Assembly: GCF_002077135.1 (NCBI RefSeq)
Contig: NZ_LDOS01000002.1
Coordinates: 310,001 to 374,000 of the forward strand
Origin: Metallibacterium scheffleri
GTDB taxonomy: Bacteria; Pseudomonadota; Gammaproteobacteria; Xanthomonadales; Rhodanobacteraceae
DNA length: 64,000 nucleotides
Reading direction: 5' to 3'
In this document: in pieces, positions 1-9,131 of the stretch
Numbering within the stretch: the first letter of the stretch is position 1
Layout of the letters: the number at the start of each line of letters is the position of its first letter
Notes under the pieces: generated by a model
Seen by the model: only the letters and a program-made list of their open reading frames with translations
Databases searched by the model: none
What the model was told of the DNA's origin: nothing
Program-made: the position numbers and the translations under genes

Positions 1-948
1 CCGATGCACATCGCCAACGGCATGTACGGCTTGATCCTGGTCGAGCCGCCGCAGGGGCTGCCGAAGGCGGATCGCGAGTACTACGTGGTGCAGGGCGACT
101 TCTACACGACGGGTGCCTATCACGCGCCCGGCCTGCAGACGTTCGACATGCAGAAGCTGCTGCTGGAGCAGCCGACTTATGTGTTGTTCAACGGTCGCGA
201 GGGTTCGCTGACCGGCGCCAACGCGCTGACCGCGAAGGTGGGCGACACGGTGCGCCTGTTCGTCGGTGACGGTGGCCCCAACCTGGTGTCGAGCTTCCAC
301 GTCATCGGCCAGATCTTCGACAACGTCAACGTCGAGGGCGGCACGCTGATCAACCACAACGTGCAGACCACGCTGATCCCGGCCGGCGGCGCGGTCACGG
401 TCGAGATGAAGACGCTGGTGCCGGGCACCTTCCTGCTGGTCGACCACTCGATCACGCGCGCGTTCATGCAGGGCGCGCTGGGCCAGTTGGTCGTCACGGG
501 TCCGGCCGCGCCGGCGATCTACGACAAGGTCTCCAGCGGCCCGGCTGCGCCGTCGCCGGCCGCCACGCCGATGGCTCATGCGGCCGCTCCCGCCGCGGCG
601 GTCAACGACGCCATGGCCGACGGCAAGCGCGTGTTCGGACAGATCTGCGCCGCTTGCCATCAGGGCAACGGCATGGGCCTGCCGGGTGCGTTCCCGCCGC
701 TGGCGATGTCGGATTACCTCAACGCTAATCCGAAGGGTGCCATCGGCATCGTGCTCAATGGGCTCAGCGGCAAGATCACCGTCAACAACACCGGCTACGA
801 GTCGGTGATGCCGGCCTTCGGCACGCAGCTCAGCGATGACGAGATCGCGCACGTGCTGACCTACGTGCTGAACAACTTCAACAACAAGGGCGGCACCATC
901 GCGCCCGCCGAGGTCAAGGCCGTGCGTGCGGGCGACAAGCCGCGGTGA
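1..948 (+). CDS. nirK: Copper nitrite reductase with C-terminal cytochrome c domain (5' truncated)
   Basis: Periplasmic enzyme reducing nitrite to nitric oxide in denitrification. The gene enters from the left edge, so the signal peptide and most of the first cupredoxin domain are missing. The visible part opens with [10 protein letters not shown], which carries the type 1 copper His and Met of NirK (H145/M150 in Alcaligenes numbering). The second cupredoxin domain follows, with [10 protein letters not shown] (active-site His) and VDHSITRAF (type 2 copper His). After an Ala/Pro-rich linker around visible residues 175-205 comes a class I cytochrome c domain with CAACH haem motif and a distal Met in SVMPAF. 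Such NirK-cytochrome c fusions are known, for example in Ralstonia, and let the enzyme take electrons through its own haem. The nirV-like and SCO genes follow directly, suggesting one operon. Assignment is secure. Confidence 0.95.
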   Translation, partial: PMHIANGMYGLILVEPPQGLPKADREYYVVQGDFYTTGAYHAPGLQTFDMQKLLLEQPTYVLFNGREGSLTGANALTAKVGDTVRLFVGDGGPNLVSSFHVIGQIFDNVNVEGGTLINHNVQTTLIPAGGAVTVEMKTLVPGTFLLVDHSITRAFMQGALGQLVVTGPAAPAIYDKVSSGPAAPSPAATPMAHAAAPAAAVNDAMADGKRVFGQICAACHQGNGMGLPGAFPPLAMSDYLNANPKGAIGIVLNGLSGKITVNNTGYESVMPAFGTQLSDDEIAHVLTYVLNNFNNKGGTIAPAEVKAVRAGDKPR

Positions 949-1004
949 GGACCGGGCCGGTGGCGCCACAGCAGCGGCGCCACCGGCCCATGCGGAATCC
1001 GGGA

Positions 1005-1787
1005 ATGATCATGCGCACCCGTATTGGCCTGCTGCTGGCCTTGCTGGCGACGGCGCCCGCCATCGCTGCGGCCGACTACGTCGCCATCCCCGGCGGCGTT
1101 TTCGTCAGCGCGCTGGCCCTCGATGGCGCCGCGGCGCGCATCATCATCAAGCCGTTCGCGATGCGCGTCGAGCCGGTGACCAACGCCGAGTTCCTGGACT
1201 TCGTGCGCATGCATCCCGAGTGGCAGCGCGGCCAGGTGTCGCCATTGTTTGCCGGGCCGCAGTATCTGGCTGCATGGCAAGGTCCGCTGACACCCGGCCC
1301 CGAGGTGCGGCCCGAGCAGCCGGTCACCAGCGTCAGTTGGTTTGCCGCGCGCGCCTTTTGCGCCAGCGAGCAGGCGCGGCTGCCGAGCTGGTACGAGTGG
1401 GAGTTCGTCGCCGCCGCCGACGTCACGCGCCGCGATGCGCGCCAGAATCCGGCGCGCAATCAGGACATCCTCGACGCGATCCAGGCGGCCACCGGGCACC
1501 GGCCCGGTCGCATCGGCCAGCATCCCGCCGACGTCTGGGGCGTGCGCGATCTCAACCGCCTGCTGTGGGAATGGACCGGTGACTACGCCGCGATGTTTCC
1601 CAACGCCGATGCGCGCGTCCCCGGCGCCGGCCCCTCGCTGGCGCTGTGCGGCGGCTCGGCGCTGGCCTTCACCGACAAGAACCAGTTCGCGCTGATGATG
1701 CGCGTCGCCGCCCTGACCGCACTCAAACCCGCCGACGCCGCCCCACGCGTCGGCTTCCGCTGTGTTCGTGACCTGCCTGGAGAATGA
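1005..1787 (+). CDS. nirV: Formylglycine-generating-enzyme-like (SUMF1) protein, NirV type
   Basis: Exported protein of the FGE/sulfatase-modifying-factor fold, as found next to nirK in many denitrifiers and called NirV there; its exact role is unsettled. The start at 1005 puts a signal peptide first (MRTRIGLLLALLATAPAIAA); an upstream in-frame start at 945 would only add residues that lie in the nirK tail. Family features seen are the opening IPGGVF, the PVTNAEFLDFV segment, a PVTSVSWFAARAFC segment, WEWTGD and a terminal VGFRCV. At about 260 residues the length suits a single SUMF1 domain. Its TGA stop overlaps the ATG of the SCO gene by four bases, so translation is probably coupled. The presence of active-site cysteines for true FGE activity was not established. 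Confidence 0.82.
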   Translation: MIMRTRIGLLLALLATAPAIAAADYVAIPGGVFVSALALDGAAARIIIKPFAMRVEPVTNAEFLDFVRMHPEWQRGQVSPLFAGPQYLAAWQGPLTPGPEVRPEQPVTSVSWFAARAFCASEQARLPSWYEWEFVAAADVTRRDARQNPARNQDILDAIQAATGHRPGRIGQHPADVWGVRDLNRLLWEWTGDYAAMFPNADARVPGAGPSLALCGGSALAFTDKNQFALMMRVAALTALKPADAAPRVGFRCVRDLPGE

Positions 1788-2377
1788 CCATGCGTATCCC
1801 CCGTCTGCTGCTGCGCTTCGCCAGTCTTGCGCTGTTCGCGCCGCTGACGCTCACGGCTTCATCCGGCGCCGCGCCGCTGCCCGACAACTCGGTGTACCGG
1901 ATCCCGGCGTTGACGCTGCGCGATCAGCAGGGCGATGTTTTCAGCTTCGCCTCGCTGCGTGGCGAACCGCGTCTGGTGAGCATGTTCTACGGCTCCTGCA
2001 AGATGGTGTGCCCGCTGCTGATCGAAAATATCAAGCGCATCGAGCAGGCCGTTGCCGCCCGGGGCGCGGCGCCGCTGCCCGTGGTGCTGGTCAGCTTCGA
2101 TCCCGAACACGACGACGTGGCGATGCTGGCCCGGGTTGCCGCCAACCATCACCTCAGCGCGCCGCTGTATCGGCTGACCACGCCGATCAGCGGTGACTAC
2201 GGCGCGCTGGCCGCGGTGCTCGGCATCGCCTACCGGCCGCTGCCCGATGGCGGTTACGCGCACAACACCGTGGTCGCGCTGCTGGACGGCGAGGGGCGCG
2301 TGCTTGCCACCACCGATGCGGCTGGCAAGCCGGACCCGGCGTTCGTGGCGGCCGTGGTCATGGTCGCAGCGCATTGA
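1784..2377 (+). CDS. SCO1/SenC family copper chaperone
   Basis: Thioredoxin-fold copper-binding protein, normally anchored or exported, that delivers copper to cuproenzymes such as cytochrome oxidase or, in this context, NirK. The N-terminus is a hydrophobic export signal ending near TASSGAA. The copper-binding CxxxC is seen as CKMVC in FYGSCKMVCPLL, and the third ligand is the His in GGYAHNTVV. The DPEHDD segment after VVLVSF is also typical of the family. It is 197 residues, normal for SCO. It overlaps nirV by four bases (ATGA), and its placement downstream of nirK supports a role in loading copper into nitrite reductase. The family call is firm; the partner is inferred. Confidence 0.88.
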   Translation: MTMRIPRLLLRFASLALFAPLTLTASSGAAPLPDNSVYRIPALTLRDQQGDVFSFASLRGEPRLVSMFYGSCKMVCPLLIENIKRIEQAVAARGAAPLPVVLVSFDPEHDDVAMLARVAANHHLSAPLYRLTTPISGDYGALAAVLGIAYRPLPDGGYAHNTVVALLDGEGRVLATTDAAGKPDPAFVAAVVMVAAH

Positions 2378-2474
2378 CGGATGCCATCGCACGAACGCAG
2401 GCCAGCACCGACGCAGCCGCGATGTCGCTGCGCCGGTATGTCGTTTCATCGCCGCGCCGTGTTAGCTTTGCGCG

Positions 2475-3947
2475 ATGACTACCAACCTGCGTCGTACCAA
2501 GATCGTCGCCACCCTCGGCCCCGCCACCGATGCGCCTGAAGTCCTCGCGCGCACGCTGGCCGCGGGCGTGGACGTGGTTCGCCTCAACCTCTCGCACGGC
2601 CAGCCCGGGGACCATCGGCGCCGCGCCGAAGCCGTGCGCGCCTGGGCCGCGGCCAGCGGTCGCGAAATCGGCATCCTCGCCGACCTGCAAGGCCCCAAGA
2701 TCCGCATCGAGCGTTTCGCCAGCGGGCCGGTGCGGCTGCAGGAAGGCATGTCCTTCGTGCTCGATTGCCGGCTCGATGCGCCGCCCGGCGATGCCACGCG
2801 CGTCGGCGTCAGCTACACCGGACTGCCGCGCGATGTGCGTGGCGGCGACGTGCTGCTGCTGGACGACGGCCTGGTCGCGCTGGATGTGCGCGAAGTCGTC
2901 GGCGCCGAGGTGCGCTGCACGGTGCGCGTCGGCGGCGTGCTGTCCGATCGCAAGGGCCTCAACCGTCAGGGCGGCGGGCTCAGCGTGGATGCGCTGTCCG
3001 ACAAGGATCGCGCCGATATCCGTCTGGCCGCATCGATGGAGGCTGATTTCCTCGCGGTGTCCTTCGTGCGCTCGGCGGCGGATATCGAGGAAGCGCGGCG
3101 CCTGTTGCGCGAAGCCGGCGGTGATGCCTGGCTGGTGGCCAAGATCGAGCGCGCCGATGCCATTCCGGTACTGGATGAAATCATCGACGCCTCCGACGCG
3201 GTGATGGTCGCGCGCGGTGATCTGGGCGTGGAAATCGGTGACGCCGAATTGCCCGGTCTGCAGAAAAAAATCATCCGCCAGGCAGTCAGTCGCAACCGCG
3301 CGGTGATCACCGCCACGCAGATGCTGCAAAGCATGGTCAGCGCGCCGATCCCGACGCGCGCCGAGGTGTTGGACGTGGCCAATGCCGTGCTTGATGGCAC
3401 CGACGCGGTGATGCTGTCGCAGGAGTCCGCTTCGGGCGCGCATCCCGATCTGGCGGTGGCCGCGCTGCACCGCATTTGCGTTGGCGCCGAGCGCCAGTTT
3501 CAGGCGCAGGATTACGCCGCGTGGCCGGGCGCACAGCGCCTGGACCGCAGCGATCAGGCCATCGCCCATGCGGCCATGGACCTGGCCAATCGCATCGATG
3601 CCGCGGCCATCGTGGCGCTGACCGAATCCGGCGCCACCGCGCAGTGGCTGTCGCGCTACCGCTCCACGGTGCCGATTTACGCGCTCTCGCACAACCCGGC
3701 CGCGCGCCGGCGCATGCGCCTGCTGCGCGACGTGCAGCCGGTGGCGTTCAGCAGCGGTGACGTCGGTGACGACGCCGCCGCGCTGGTGCGCGCCGCGATC
3801 CATCACCTCACTGATCTCGGCCTGCTCGACGCAGGATCGCGCGTGTTGTTGACCCACGGCGAGGTGGGTCGGCATGGCGGCACCAACACGCTCAAGCTGA
3901 TTTCGGTCGGTGAGCGCGGTGGTGTGGAAAGCCCGCGCGAGTTGTGA
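2475..3947 (+). CDS. pyk: Pyruvate kinase
   Basis: Cytoplasmic glycolytic enzyme converting phosphoenolpyruvate and ADP to pyruvate and ATP. The 490-residue product begins TNLRRTKIVATLGPAT, the typical N-terminal strand. It carries the substrate-binding RLNLSHG, DLQGPKIR, the active-site Lys segment LVAKIERADAI, the metal-binding ARGDLGVEI, TATQMLQSM, and the PTRAEVLDVANAVLDGTDA signature. The usual GET of the signature is QES here (SQESASG). The C-terminal regulatory domain runs from about residue 350 to the end. The ATG at 2475 lies about 100 bases after the SCO gene, so it probably has its own promoter. Product call is certain; pykA versus pykF type is not resolved. Confidence 0.96.
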   Translation: MTTNLRRTKIVATLGPATDAPEVLARTLAAGVDVVRLNLSHGQPGDHRRRAEAVRAWAAASGREIGILADLQGPKIRIERFASGPVRLQEGMSFVLDCRLDAPPGDATRVGVSYTGLPRDVRGGDVLLLDDGLVALDVREVVGAEVRCTVRVGGVLSDRKGLNRQGGGLSVDALSDKDRADIRLAASMEADFLAVSFVRSAADIEEARRLLREAGGDAWLVAKIERADAIPVLDEIIDASDAVMVARGDLGVEIGDAELPGLQKKIIRQAVSRNRAVITATQMLQSMVSAPIPTRAEVLDVANAVLDGTDAVMLSQESASGAHPDLAVAALHRICVGAERQFQAQDYAAWPGAQRLDRSDQAIAHAAMDLANRIDAAAIVALTESGATAQWLSRYRSTVPIYALSHNPAARRRMRLLRDVQPVAFSSGDVGDDAAALVRAAIHHLTDLGLLDAGSRVLLTHGEVGRHGGTNTLKLISVGERGGVESPREL

Positions 3948-4051
3948 CCTTCAGGCACGCCCGCGATGCCGCCCTGAACCATGTCGCGCAACGCCGTCGC
4001 GGGATGCGCGGCAACGGCTATGCTGGCGTCCCCGTATCGCGGAGTACCGTC

Positions 4052-4543
4052 ATGACAGGTGTGCATTCCACCACGCGGCGCGCGCAGGGCGCGCTCATCG
4101 GGGTCGCGCTGGCCGTGCTGCCGGCGCTGGTCCTGGCGCAAAGCGTGCAGCGCGTGCCGCCCGAGCATATCGACCATTACTGGGTGGTCGATGTCAGCCA
4201 CGTCGATGTCAACTTGCCCTACACCGGCACCAACATCAACAAGCCGGGCTGCGTGGCGGTGAGCTTCATCATCGGCGGCAACGGCAAGCCGATGGACGTG
4301 CGCGCGGCCAGGATCGTGCCGTTGAGCGATCTGGGCCCAGCGGCGGTCAGCATGATCGAGTCCTACCGCTACCGGCCGGCGGCGGCCAATACCGCGCAAC
4401 TGCCGATCGCCAGCTACCTGATCGTGCCGTTCAATCTGCCGCAGGCGCAGGCCGATGCATCGCCGGCTGCACGGACGCGCATTCTCGCCGAGCGCAAACG
4501 TTATCTGCAGCCCTGCGTGCTGCCGGGCTACGCGCCACGCTGA
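4052..4543 (+). CDS. Secreted protein with TonB C-terminal-like domain
   Basis: Small exported protein of 163 residues. The ATG at 4052 was chosen because GGAG lies about seven bases upstream and because it places a clean signal peptide first (ALIGVALAVLPALVLAQS). The body resembles a TonB/energy-transducer C-terminal domain: GCVAVSFIIGGNGKPMDV followed by a helix with AAVSMIESYRYRPA. It lacks the N-terminal membrane anchor and Pro-rich linker of a working TonB, so energy transduction is unlikely. Similar stand-alone secreted TonB-C proteins are common in Xanthomonadales, but their function is unknown to me. It sits between pyruvate kinase and aldolase without obvious functional linkage. Confidence 0.6.
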   Translation: MTGVHSTTRRAQGALIGVALAVLPALVLAQSVQRVPPEHIDHYWVVDVSHVDVNLPYTGTNINKPGCVAVSFIIGGNGKPMDVRAARIVPLSDLGPAAVSMIESYRYRPAAANTAQLPIASYLIVPFNLPQAQADASPAARTRILAERKRYLQPCVLPGYAPR

Positions 4544-4622
4544 GCAGCGCGCCGCCCCGCGTCGCTATACTGAGCGGCTGCGCGGGTACGCCGCGCCCCT
4601 CTCGTGACGCGGAGACTTGCCA

Positions 4623-5627
4623 ATGAGCATCGAACAACTGGAAGAAATCGCCCAGGCCATGGTGGCGCCGGGCAAGGGCATCATCGCCATCGACGAGTCC
4701 AACAACACCATCAAGAAGCGCTTCGATGCCGTCGGCATTGTCGACAGCGAGGACAACCGCCGCGCCTACCGCGAGCTGCTGCTGACCGCGCCGGGCCTGT
4801 CCGACCACATCTCCGGCGCCATCCTGTACGACGAAACCATCCGTCAGTCCACGCGCGCTGGCAAGCGTTTCACCGAGGTCATGCGCGCGGCCGGCATCCT
4901 GCCCGGCATCAAGGTGGACATGGGTCCGCAGCCGCTGGCCGGGTTCCCCGGCGAAGTGGTCACCGAAGGTCTTGATGGCCTGCGCCAGCGCCTCGCCGAA
5001 TACGTCAAGCTCGGCGCGCAGTTCGCCAAGTGGCGCGCGGTGATTCATATCGGCGACGACATGCCCAGCTCGACCTGCATTGAGGCCAACAATCACGCAT
5101 TGGCGCGCTACGCCGCGTTGTGCCAGGAAGCCGGCATCGTGCCCATGGTCGAGCCCGAGGTGCTGATGGACGGCGAGCACGACATCGGCGTGTGCTACGA
5201 GGTGACCGAGGCGGTGCTGCGTTCGCTGTTCGCCTCGCTGTACGAGCACAACGTCATGCTCGAAGGCACCATCCTCAAGGCCAGCATGGTCATTCCCGGC
5301 AAGGACTGCGACGAGCAGGTCGATGTCGAGGAGGTCGCCGATGCGACCGTGCGCTGCCTCAAGTCCACCGTACCTGCGGCGCTGCCGGGCATCGTGTTCC
5401 TGTCCGGCGGGCAGAGCGACGAGCAGTCCACCGCGCATCTGAACGCCATGAACCAGATGGGCCCGCACCCGTGGCCGCTGAGTTTCAGCTATGGCCGCGC
5501 CATGCAGCAGGCGGCGCTGAAATTGTGGAGCAAGGACATGCAGGGCAAGTATGCCGAGGCACAGAAAATCGTCGCGCAGCGCGCGCGGGAGAACGGGTTG
5601 GCGGCGCTGGGACAATGGCGCGGTTGA
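4623..5627 (+). CDS. Fructose-bisphosphate aldolase, class I
   Basis: Schiff-base aldolase cleaving fructose 1,6-bisphosphate to dihydroxyacetone phosphate and glyceraldehyde 3-phosphate. The start is ATG 4623, eight bases after GGAGA; a TTG six bases upstream is not needed. Family landmarks seen are GKGIIAIDESNNTIKKRF near the N-terminus, the KWRAVI segment, MVEPEVLMDGEHDI, the Schiff-base lysine segment EGTILKASMVIPGKD, and FLSGGQSDEQSTAHLNAMN. At 334 residues it is slightly shorter than eukaryotic class I aldolases and matches bacterial ones. It lies downstream of pyruvate kinase, so both are lower-glycolysis functions. A strong hairpin follows the stop codon. Confidence 0.95.
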   Translation: MSIEQLEEIAQAMVAPGKGIIAIDESNNTIKKRFDAVGIVDSEDNRRAYRELLLTAPGLSDHISGAILYDETIRQSTRAGKRFTEVMRAAGILPGIKVDMGPQPLAGFPGEVVTEGLDGLRQRLAEYVKLGAQFAKWRAVIHIGDDMPSSTCIEANNHALARYAALCQEAGIVPMVEPEVLMDGEHDIGVCYEVTEAVLRSLFASLYEHNVMLEGTILKASMVIPGKDCDEQVDVEEVADATVRCLKSTVPAALPGIVFLSGGQSDEQSTAHLNAMNQMGPHPWPLSFSYGRAMQQAALKLWSKDMQGKYAEAQKIVAQRARENGLAALGQWRG

Positions 5628-5654
5628 GACGCGCGCTGCCCTGATCCCGATGAA

Positions 5655-5688
5655 AAAACGGGCGCCTCGTGGCGCCCGTTTCGTTTTC
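5655..5688. terminator. Bidirectional intrinsic terminator after aldolase
   Basis: An 11-bp perfect stem (AAACGGGCGCC with GGCGCCCGTTT, loop TCGT) lies between convergent genes and is followed by CGTTTTC on the plus strand and a run of A on the other side. It can end both the aldolase transcript and the outer-membrane protein transcript arriving on the minus strand. Confidence 0.85.
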
Positions 5689-5708
5689 AATGATGCTGCA
5701 GCGCCCGA

Positions 5709-6281
5709 TCAATCGAAGCGCAGTTCGACCGTGGCCATCAGGTCGCCGAAGTCCAGGCTGTAGCCCTGCTTCTTGGCGGCATAGTACGTGTAGTTCAGGC
5801 CCAGGCCCACGCCGTTGCTGAAGTCGTAGCCGCCGCCGACGCCGGCGTAGTAGCGGGTTCCGGTCAGCTTGCCGATGTTTTCGTTAGGCACAAAGTTGAA
5901 GCGGAACAGGCCCGCGCGCGCGCCCACGAACCAGTGCTGGCCGATCATGTACTTGTAGTTGGGGCCCAGCGTCCAGCCCTTCAGCTTGAAACTGGCGCGG
6001 TCGGGTACTGGAGCACCGGCGATCTGGTAGTTGAAGCTGCCGCTGTCCACGTAACCCACGTCCCAGCCCCAGCCGTTCCAGCGCATGCCGAAGGTGGCCG
6101 CATAGGAGGTCTTGTGGTCATGCAGATCGGTGATGCCGAGCGAGGAGGTATCGCCGTTGTACCAGCTCTGGCCGAGCGAACCGGTGAAGAACGCGCCGTT
6201 GAGCGAATCGGCGGCATGGCTGGCCAGGGGTGCGGCCAGCAGTGCCGTCAAGGCGAGCGCGAGTGAAGTGCGTGTGCGCAT
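5709..6281 (-). CDS. Outer-membrane beta-barrel protein (OmpW/OmpA-barrel-like)
   Basis: Predicted 190-residue outer-membrane protein. It has a signal peptide (TSLALALTALLAAPLASHAA) and then alternating aromatic/glycine strands typical of an eight-stranded barrel, such as GWTLGPNYKYMIG, HWFVGARAGLFRFNF, YYAGVGGGYDF and GVGLGLNYTYYAA. The C-terminus ends LMATVELRFD, close to the usual terminal aromatic beta-signal. No peptidoglycan-binding OmpA domain is present. Function beyond a small barrel cannot be read from sequence. It shares the bidirectional terminator with the aldolase gene and has its own upstream region at 6282-6557. Confidence 0.7.
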   Translation of the reverse strand: MRTRTSLALALTALLAAPLASHAADSLNGAFFTGSLGQSWYNGDTSSLGITDLHDHKTSYAATFGMRWNGWGWDVGYVDSGSFNYQIAGAPVPDRASFKLKGWTLGPNYKYMIGQHWFVGARAGLFRFNFVPNENIGKLTGTRYYAGVGGGYDFSNGVGLGLNYTYYAAKKQGYSLDFGDLMATVELRFD

Positions 6282-6497
6282 GGAGGTCTCCTGCGTAACT
6301 GGTTTGAGTCATCCCGCGTCATGCGGGTTCGGGGCGCGTGAGCGCGGCGCGATTTTACGCAGGGTTAACAAAAAATGCTGGCATGGGATGCGAGCCGAAT
6401 TCAGGACGCGCTCAGGTGGCGCAGGCAAGGGAACGTCGGGTGCGCCGCCCGTGGTGGATGCGCGATGCGGCGCTGACTTGCTGATTCCCGTCATGAA

Positions 6498-6522
6498 GAA
6501 GGCAGGGGAATTCCCTGCCTTC
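6498..6522 (-). terminator. Hairpin downstream of the subtilase-like gene
   Basis: Perfect 10-bp stem GAAGGCAGGG/CCCTGCCTTC with a five-base loop, placed about 35 bases after the stop of the minus-strand protease gene. The T-tract on the minus strand is weak (TTC repeats), so termination is plausible rather than certain. Confidence 0.55.
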
Positions 6523-6557
6523 CTGGTCATCAACGCGCGCAAAGGCGCGTGGATGGC

Positions 6558-8957
6558 CTACAGGTGCAAACGGGTGCGACGTCGACGCATGGCTTCCGCA
6601 GCGCCCAGCGCGGCCAGTGCAGTCAGGCTGAAAAGGCCGAGTCCACCGCCACCGCCACCCGGCGCGGGCGGTGGCGGCGGTACCGCCGCGGTCACCGTGC
6701 GCGTGGCGGTCGTGCTGGTGTTGAAGGCATTGTTGGTGCAGGTCAGCGTGGCGGTGTAGGTGCCGGCCGTGGCATAGGTTACGGTGACGCTGCTGCTGGT
6801 GGAGGTGCTCGGGCTGGCGCCGGTGCCGAAGGCCCAAGCCAGCGCGGTGCTGCCCGGCGCGCCATTGGCCGAGCAACTGCCGCTGAAGCTGACCGTGCCG
6901 CCGGGCCGGATGCTGGTGTTGTTGGCGGCAGGCGCACTGATCGTCGCCAGGGGCTTGGGTGCAATCGCCGCCGCCGAGTTGTAGGCATTGACCAGTCCGT
7001 AGCCATACACGCCATTGGGGTTGCCGCTGCCATTGCTGGCCGAGCTGGTCAGTGCCTGCGCACCGGCCTGCAGCATCGCGGAAGACGACAGCGTGCTGCT
7101 GGGGAACGCGCTCTTCAGCAGTGCCAGTACGGCGCCGGTGGCCTCGGAGGTGGCCGAAGTGCCGCAGAAGGTCGCGCTGGGCGGCGTGGTGTTGTTGTTC
7201 TGCCCGAAGCCGCCTACGCCGGTGACGTTCACACCGTCGACAGCGGTGAAGTCAGGTTTCTGCTGCGTGACGTTTCCGGTGCTTGGCTGAGATAAAAACA
7301 CCGGCCCCTGCGAAGCATAGGGTTCTATCGTTTGCAACGCCGTAGTCGGGCTCAGTGTGCATGCCGAATTACTTGCTGGAACAGCCGTGGTGGTCAGCTC
7401 ATACGGCGCCGGCAGGGCCGACTGGCCGTAGATGCTGCCGACCGGGTTATTCGGGATCAGCTGGAAACTGTGGTTGTTGGCAAAGACCAGCACCTTGAGG
7501 TTGGCTCCCGGCGTGCCGTTGCGCATGTAGATGTGCAGTTGCAGCTGCTGCGTGCTGCTGCCGTTGTTGGTGTACTGGTTGCCCTGCACGGGCTGCGGTC
7601 CGGGCGAGGTCAGCGTGCCTGGGCTGCTGCCGAGATCGCAGTAACTGGGCGACGGCGTTGCCGTGGAGGTGGAAACCGGGCCCGCATTGATGCCCATGCT
7701 GCAGGCGAGGATGTTGCCGCTGGTATCGGTCAGGAATACGTCGTAATCGTTGGGGTCGTTGGCCGCGCTGCTGCTGAGCGGCCAGGTATCGTCCCATTCC
7801 ACGACATACGTCACCGTGTCGCCTGCCGCCACCGGGAAACTCATGTAGGGCAGCGGGTTGCCGGCGGTGCCGAAGTTCTGCGCCTGCGTGTAGGTGTACT
7901 GGTTGGTGGTGCTGGTGGGTGAGGGGCTGATGGGCGTGCTGATCGTCATCGGGTTCCAGGTGCCCGACCAGAATTGCTGCGCATCGTTGCCGGCCGCGGT
8001 CAGCAACTGGATGTTGGGGTGCGCGATGGCGAAGTTCTGCACCGCGGTGGCGAAGCGGCCGTTGCTGAACATGGCGACACCCGGAAATCCCAGGTCATCG
8101 GCGATGATGGTCGGACTGAAGCCGCCATTGCCGGCCGCGAAGTCATTGAGGCAGGTGATGAAGTCGGCATCCGTGGCCGGGCCGCAGAAACCCAGCCCCG
8201 CGCCGGGCGCCATGTCGTAGACGATTTCCATCATCGCCGTGCCTTCGTTGCCGCTGCCGCCGCCGTTGACTGCGGTGTTGACATACGGTGCCGGACTGGT
8301 GGGCAGATCGCCGGTGCTCTGGTCCTGGGTGATGTCGCTGGAAGTGCTGCCGCTAATCGTGCCGACGCCATCCGAGATAATGCCCACCGAGATGCCGGAG
8401 CCGTCGAGGCCGGTGGCAGTGCGGAACTGCGCGGCGCCAAGCAGCTGGTCGCCCTGCGTGTCCACCGAGCCTTCGCGCGGCCTGGCGCCGATCGGCGCCA
8501 GATTGCGTGCCGGCACGGCATAACGCGGAATGGTGACGCGCGCGACCTGCGGCAATGCGGCGATCCGATACAGCGCGCTGGCTGGCACCCATGCCTGCAC
8601 CACGCCCAGTTCAGGGCTGGTGAGGATGCGCGTGGCGCCCAGCGCTTGCAGCGTGGCCGGCGCCGGCGCGCCTTGCTGCGCGTCGTAGTGCAAATACACC
8701 TGTACCTGGCCGTTGCTGTTGAAACGCGCGGCCAGCGGCGAAGGTCCGTAGGGCAGTTGCTGCGCTGCGAGCGCCCGCGTTTGCAGGGTGTGACCTTCGC
8801 TGGTGCCCACCGTGGCGGCGATGTGCGCGATCTGCGGCGACAGTTTCGCCGCCACTGCGGGTACGGGCGCGGTTGGCGCCGTAGTCGGTGCCATCGCGGC
8901 ACTGGCCAGCAGCGGCAACGCGGCCAGGATCAAGGTGTACTTCAGTCGATGCTGCAT
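6558..8957 (-). CDS. Subtilase-like serine peptidase with PKD-like domain and GlyGly-CTERM anchor
   Basis: Exported protease-like protein of about 799 residues. The ATG at 8957 follows a purine-rich AAGGGGGG and starts a signal peptide (RLKYTLILAALPLLASAAMA). The catalytic core has Asp196 in GIISDGVG, a GNEGTAMMEIV motif where subtilases have GHGT so that Glu238 stands at the His position, an AAGND oxyanion-type Asn324, and Ser601 in FCGTSATS. An Asp/Glu/Ser set recalls sedolisins. A PKD-like domain (about 690-760, ending YTATLTCTNN) is followed by a Pro linker, six glycines, a hydrophobic helix and RRRR, which is the GlyGly-CTERM signal processed by rhombosortase and exported by type II secretion in known cases. 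No rhombosortase gene is visible here. The peptidase class is firm; activity is not proven. Confidence 0.82.
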   Translation of the reverse strand: MQHRLKYTLILAALPLLASAAMAPTTAPTAPVPAVAAKLSPQIAHIAATVGTSEGHTLQTRALAAQQLPYGPSPLAARFNSNGQVQVYLHYDAQQGAPAPATLQALGATRILTSPELGVVQAWVPASALYRIAALPQVARVTIPRYAVPARNLAPIGARPREGSVDTQGDQLLGAAQFRTATGLDGSGISVGIISDGVGTISGSTSSDITQDQSTGDLPTSPAPYVNTAVNGGGSGNEGTAMMEIVYDMAPGAGLGFCGPATDADFITCLNDFAAGNGGFSPTIIADDLGFPGVAMFSNGRFATAVQNFAIAHPNIQLLTAAGNDAQQFWSGTWNPMTISTPISPSPTSTTNQYTYTQAQNFGTAGNPLPYMSFPVAAGDTVTYVVEWDDTWPLSSSAANDPNDYDVFLTDTSGNILACSMGINAGPVSTSTATPSPSYCDLGSSPGTLTSPGPQPVQGNQYTNNGSSTQQLQLHIYMRNGTPGANLKVLVFANNHSFQLIPNNPVGSIYGQSALPAPYELTTTAVPASNSACTLSPTTALQTIEPYASQGPVFLSQPSTGNVTQQKPDFTAVDGVNVTGVGGFGQNNNTTPPSATFCGTSATSEATGAVLALLKSAFPSSTLSSSAMLQAGAQALTSSASNGSGNPNGVYGYGLVNAYNSAAAIAPKPLATISAPAANNTSIRPGGTVSFSGSCSANGAPGSTALAWAFGTGASPSTSTSSSVTVTYATAGTYTATLTCTNNAFNTSTTATRTVTAAVPPPPPAPGGGGGGLGLFSLTALAALGAAEAMRRRRTRLHL

Positions 8958-9131
8958 GGTGGTGCCCCCCTTGGGCATGTCCGTCGGATTTTGACCAAGC
9001 CTGGCGTGGTCGACGGGGTCAACACGGCGTCCCTAGTCCGACCATGCGCGTCCCGAGTGTAGCCAGGCTGATGCTGAACGCGTTGCGACCTGTCATACGA
9101 TTTCGTAGTCTGCGCGATCTCCTTGCCTGGA

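Noticed and set aside
4617-4622. TTG start for the aldolase
   Set aside because: ATG 4623 has a well-spaced GGAGA; the TTG would be too close to that site.
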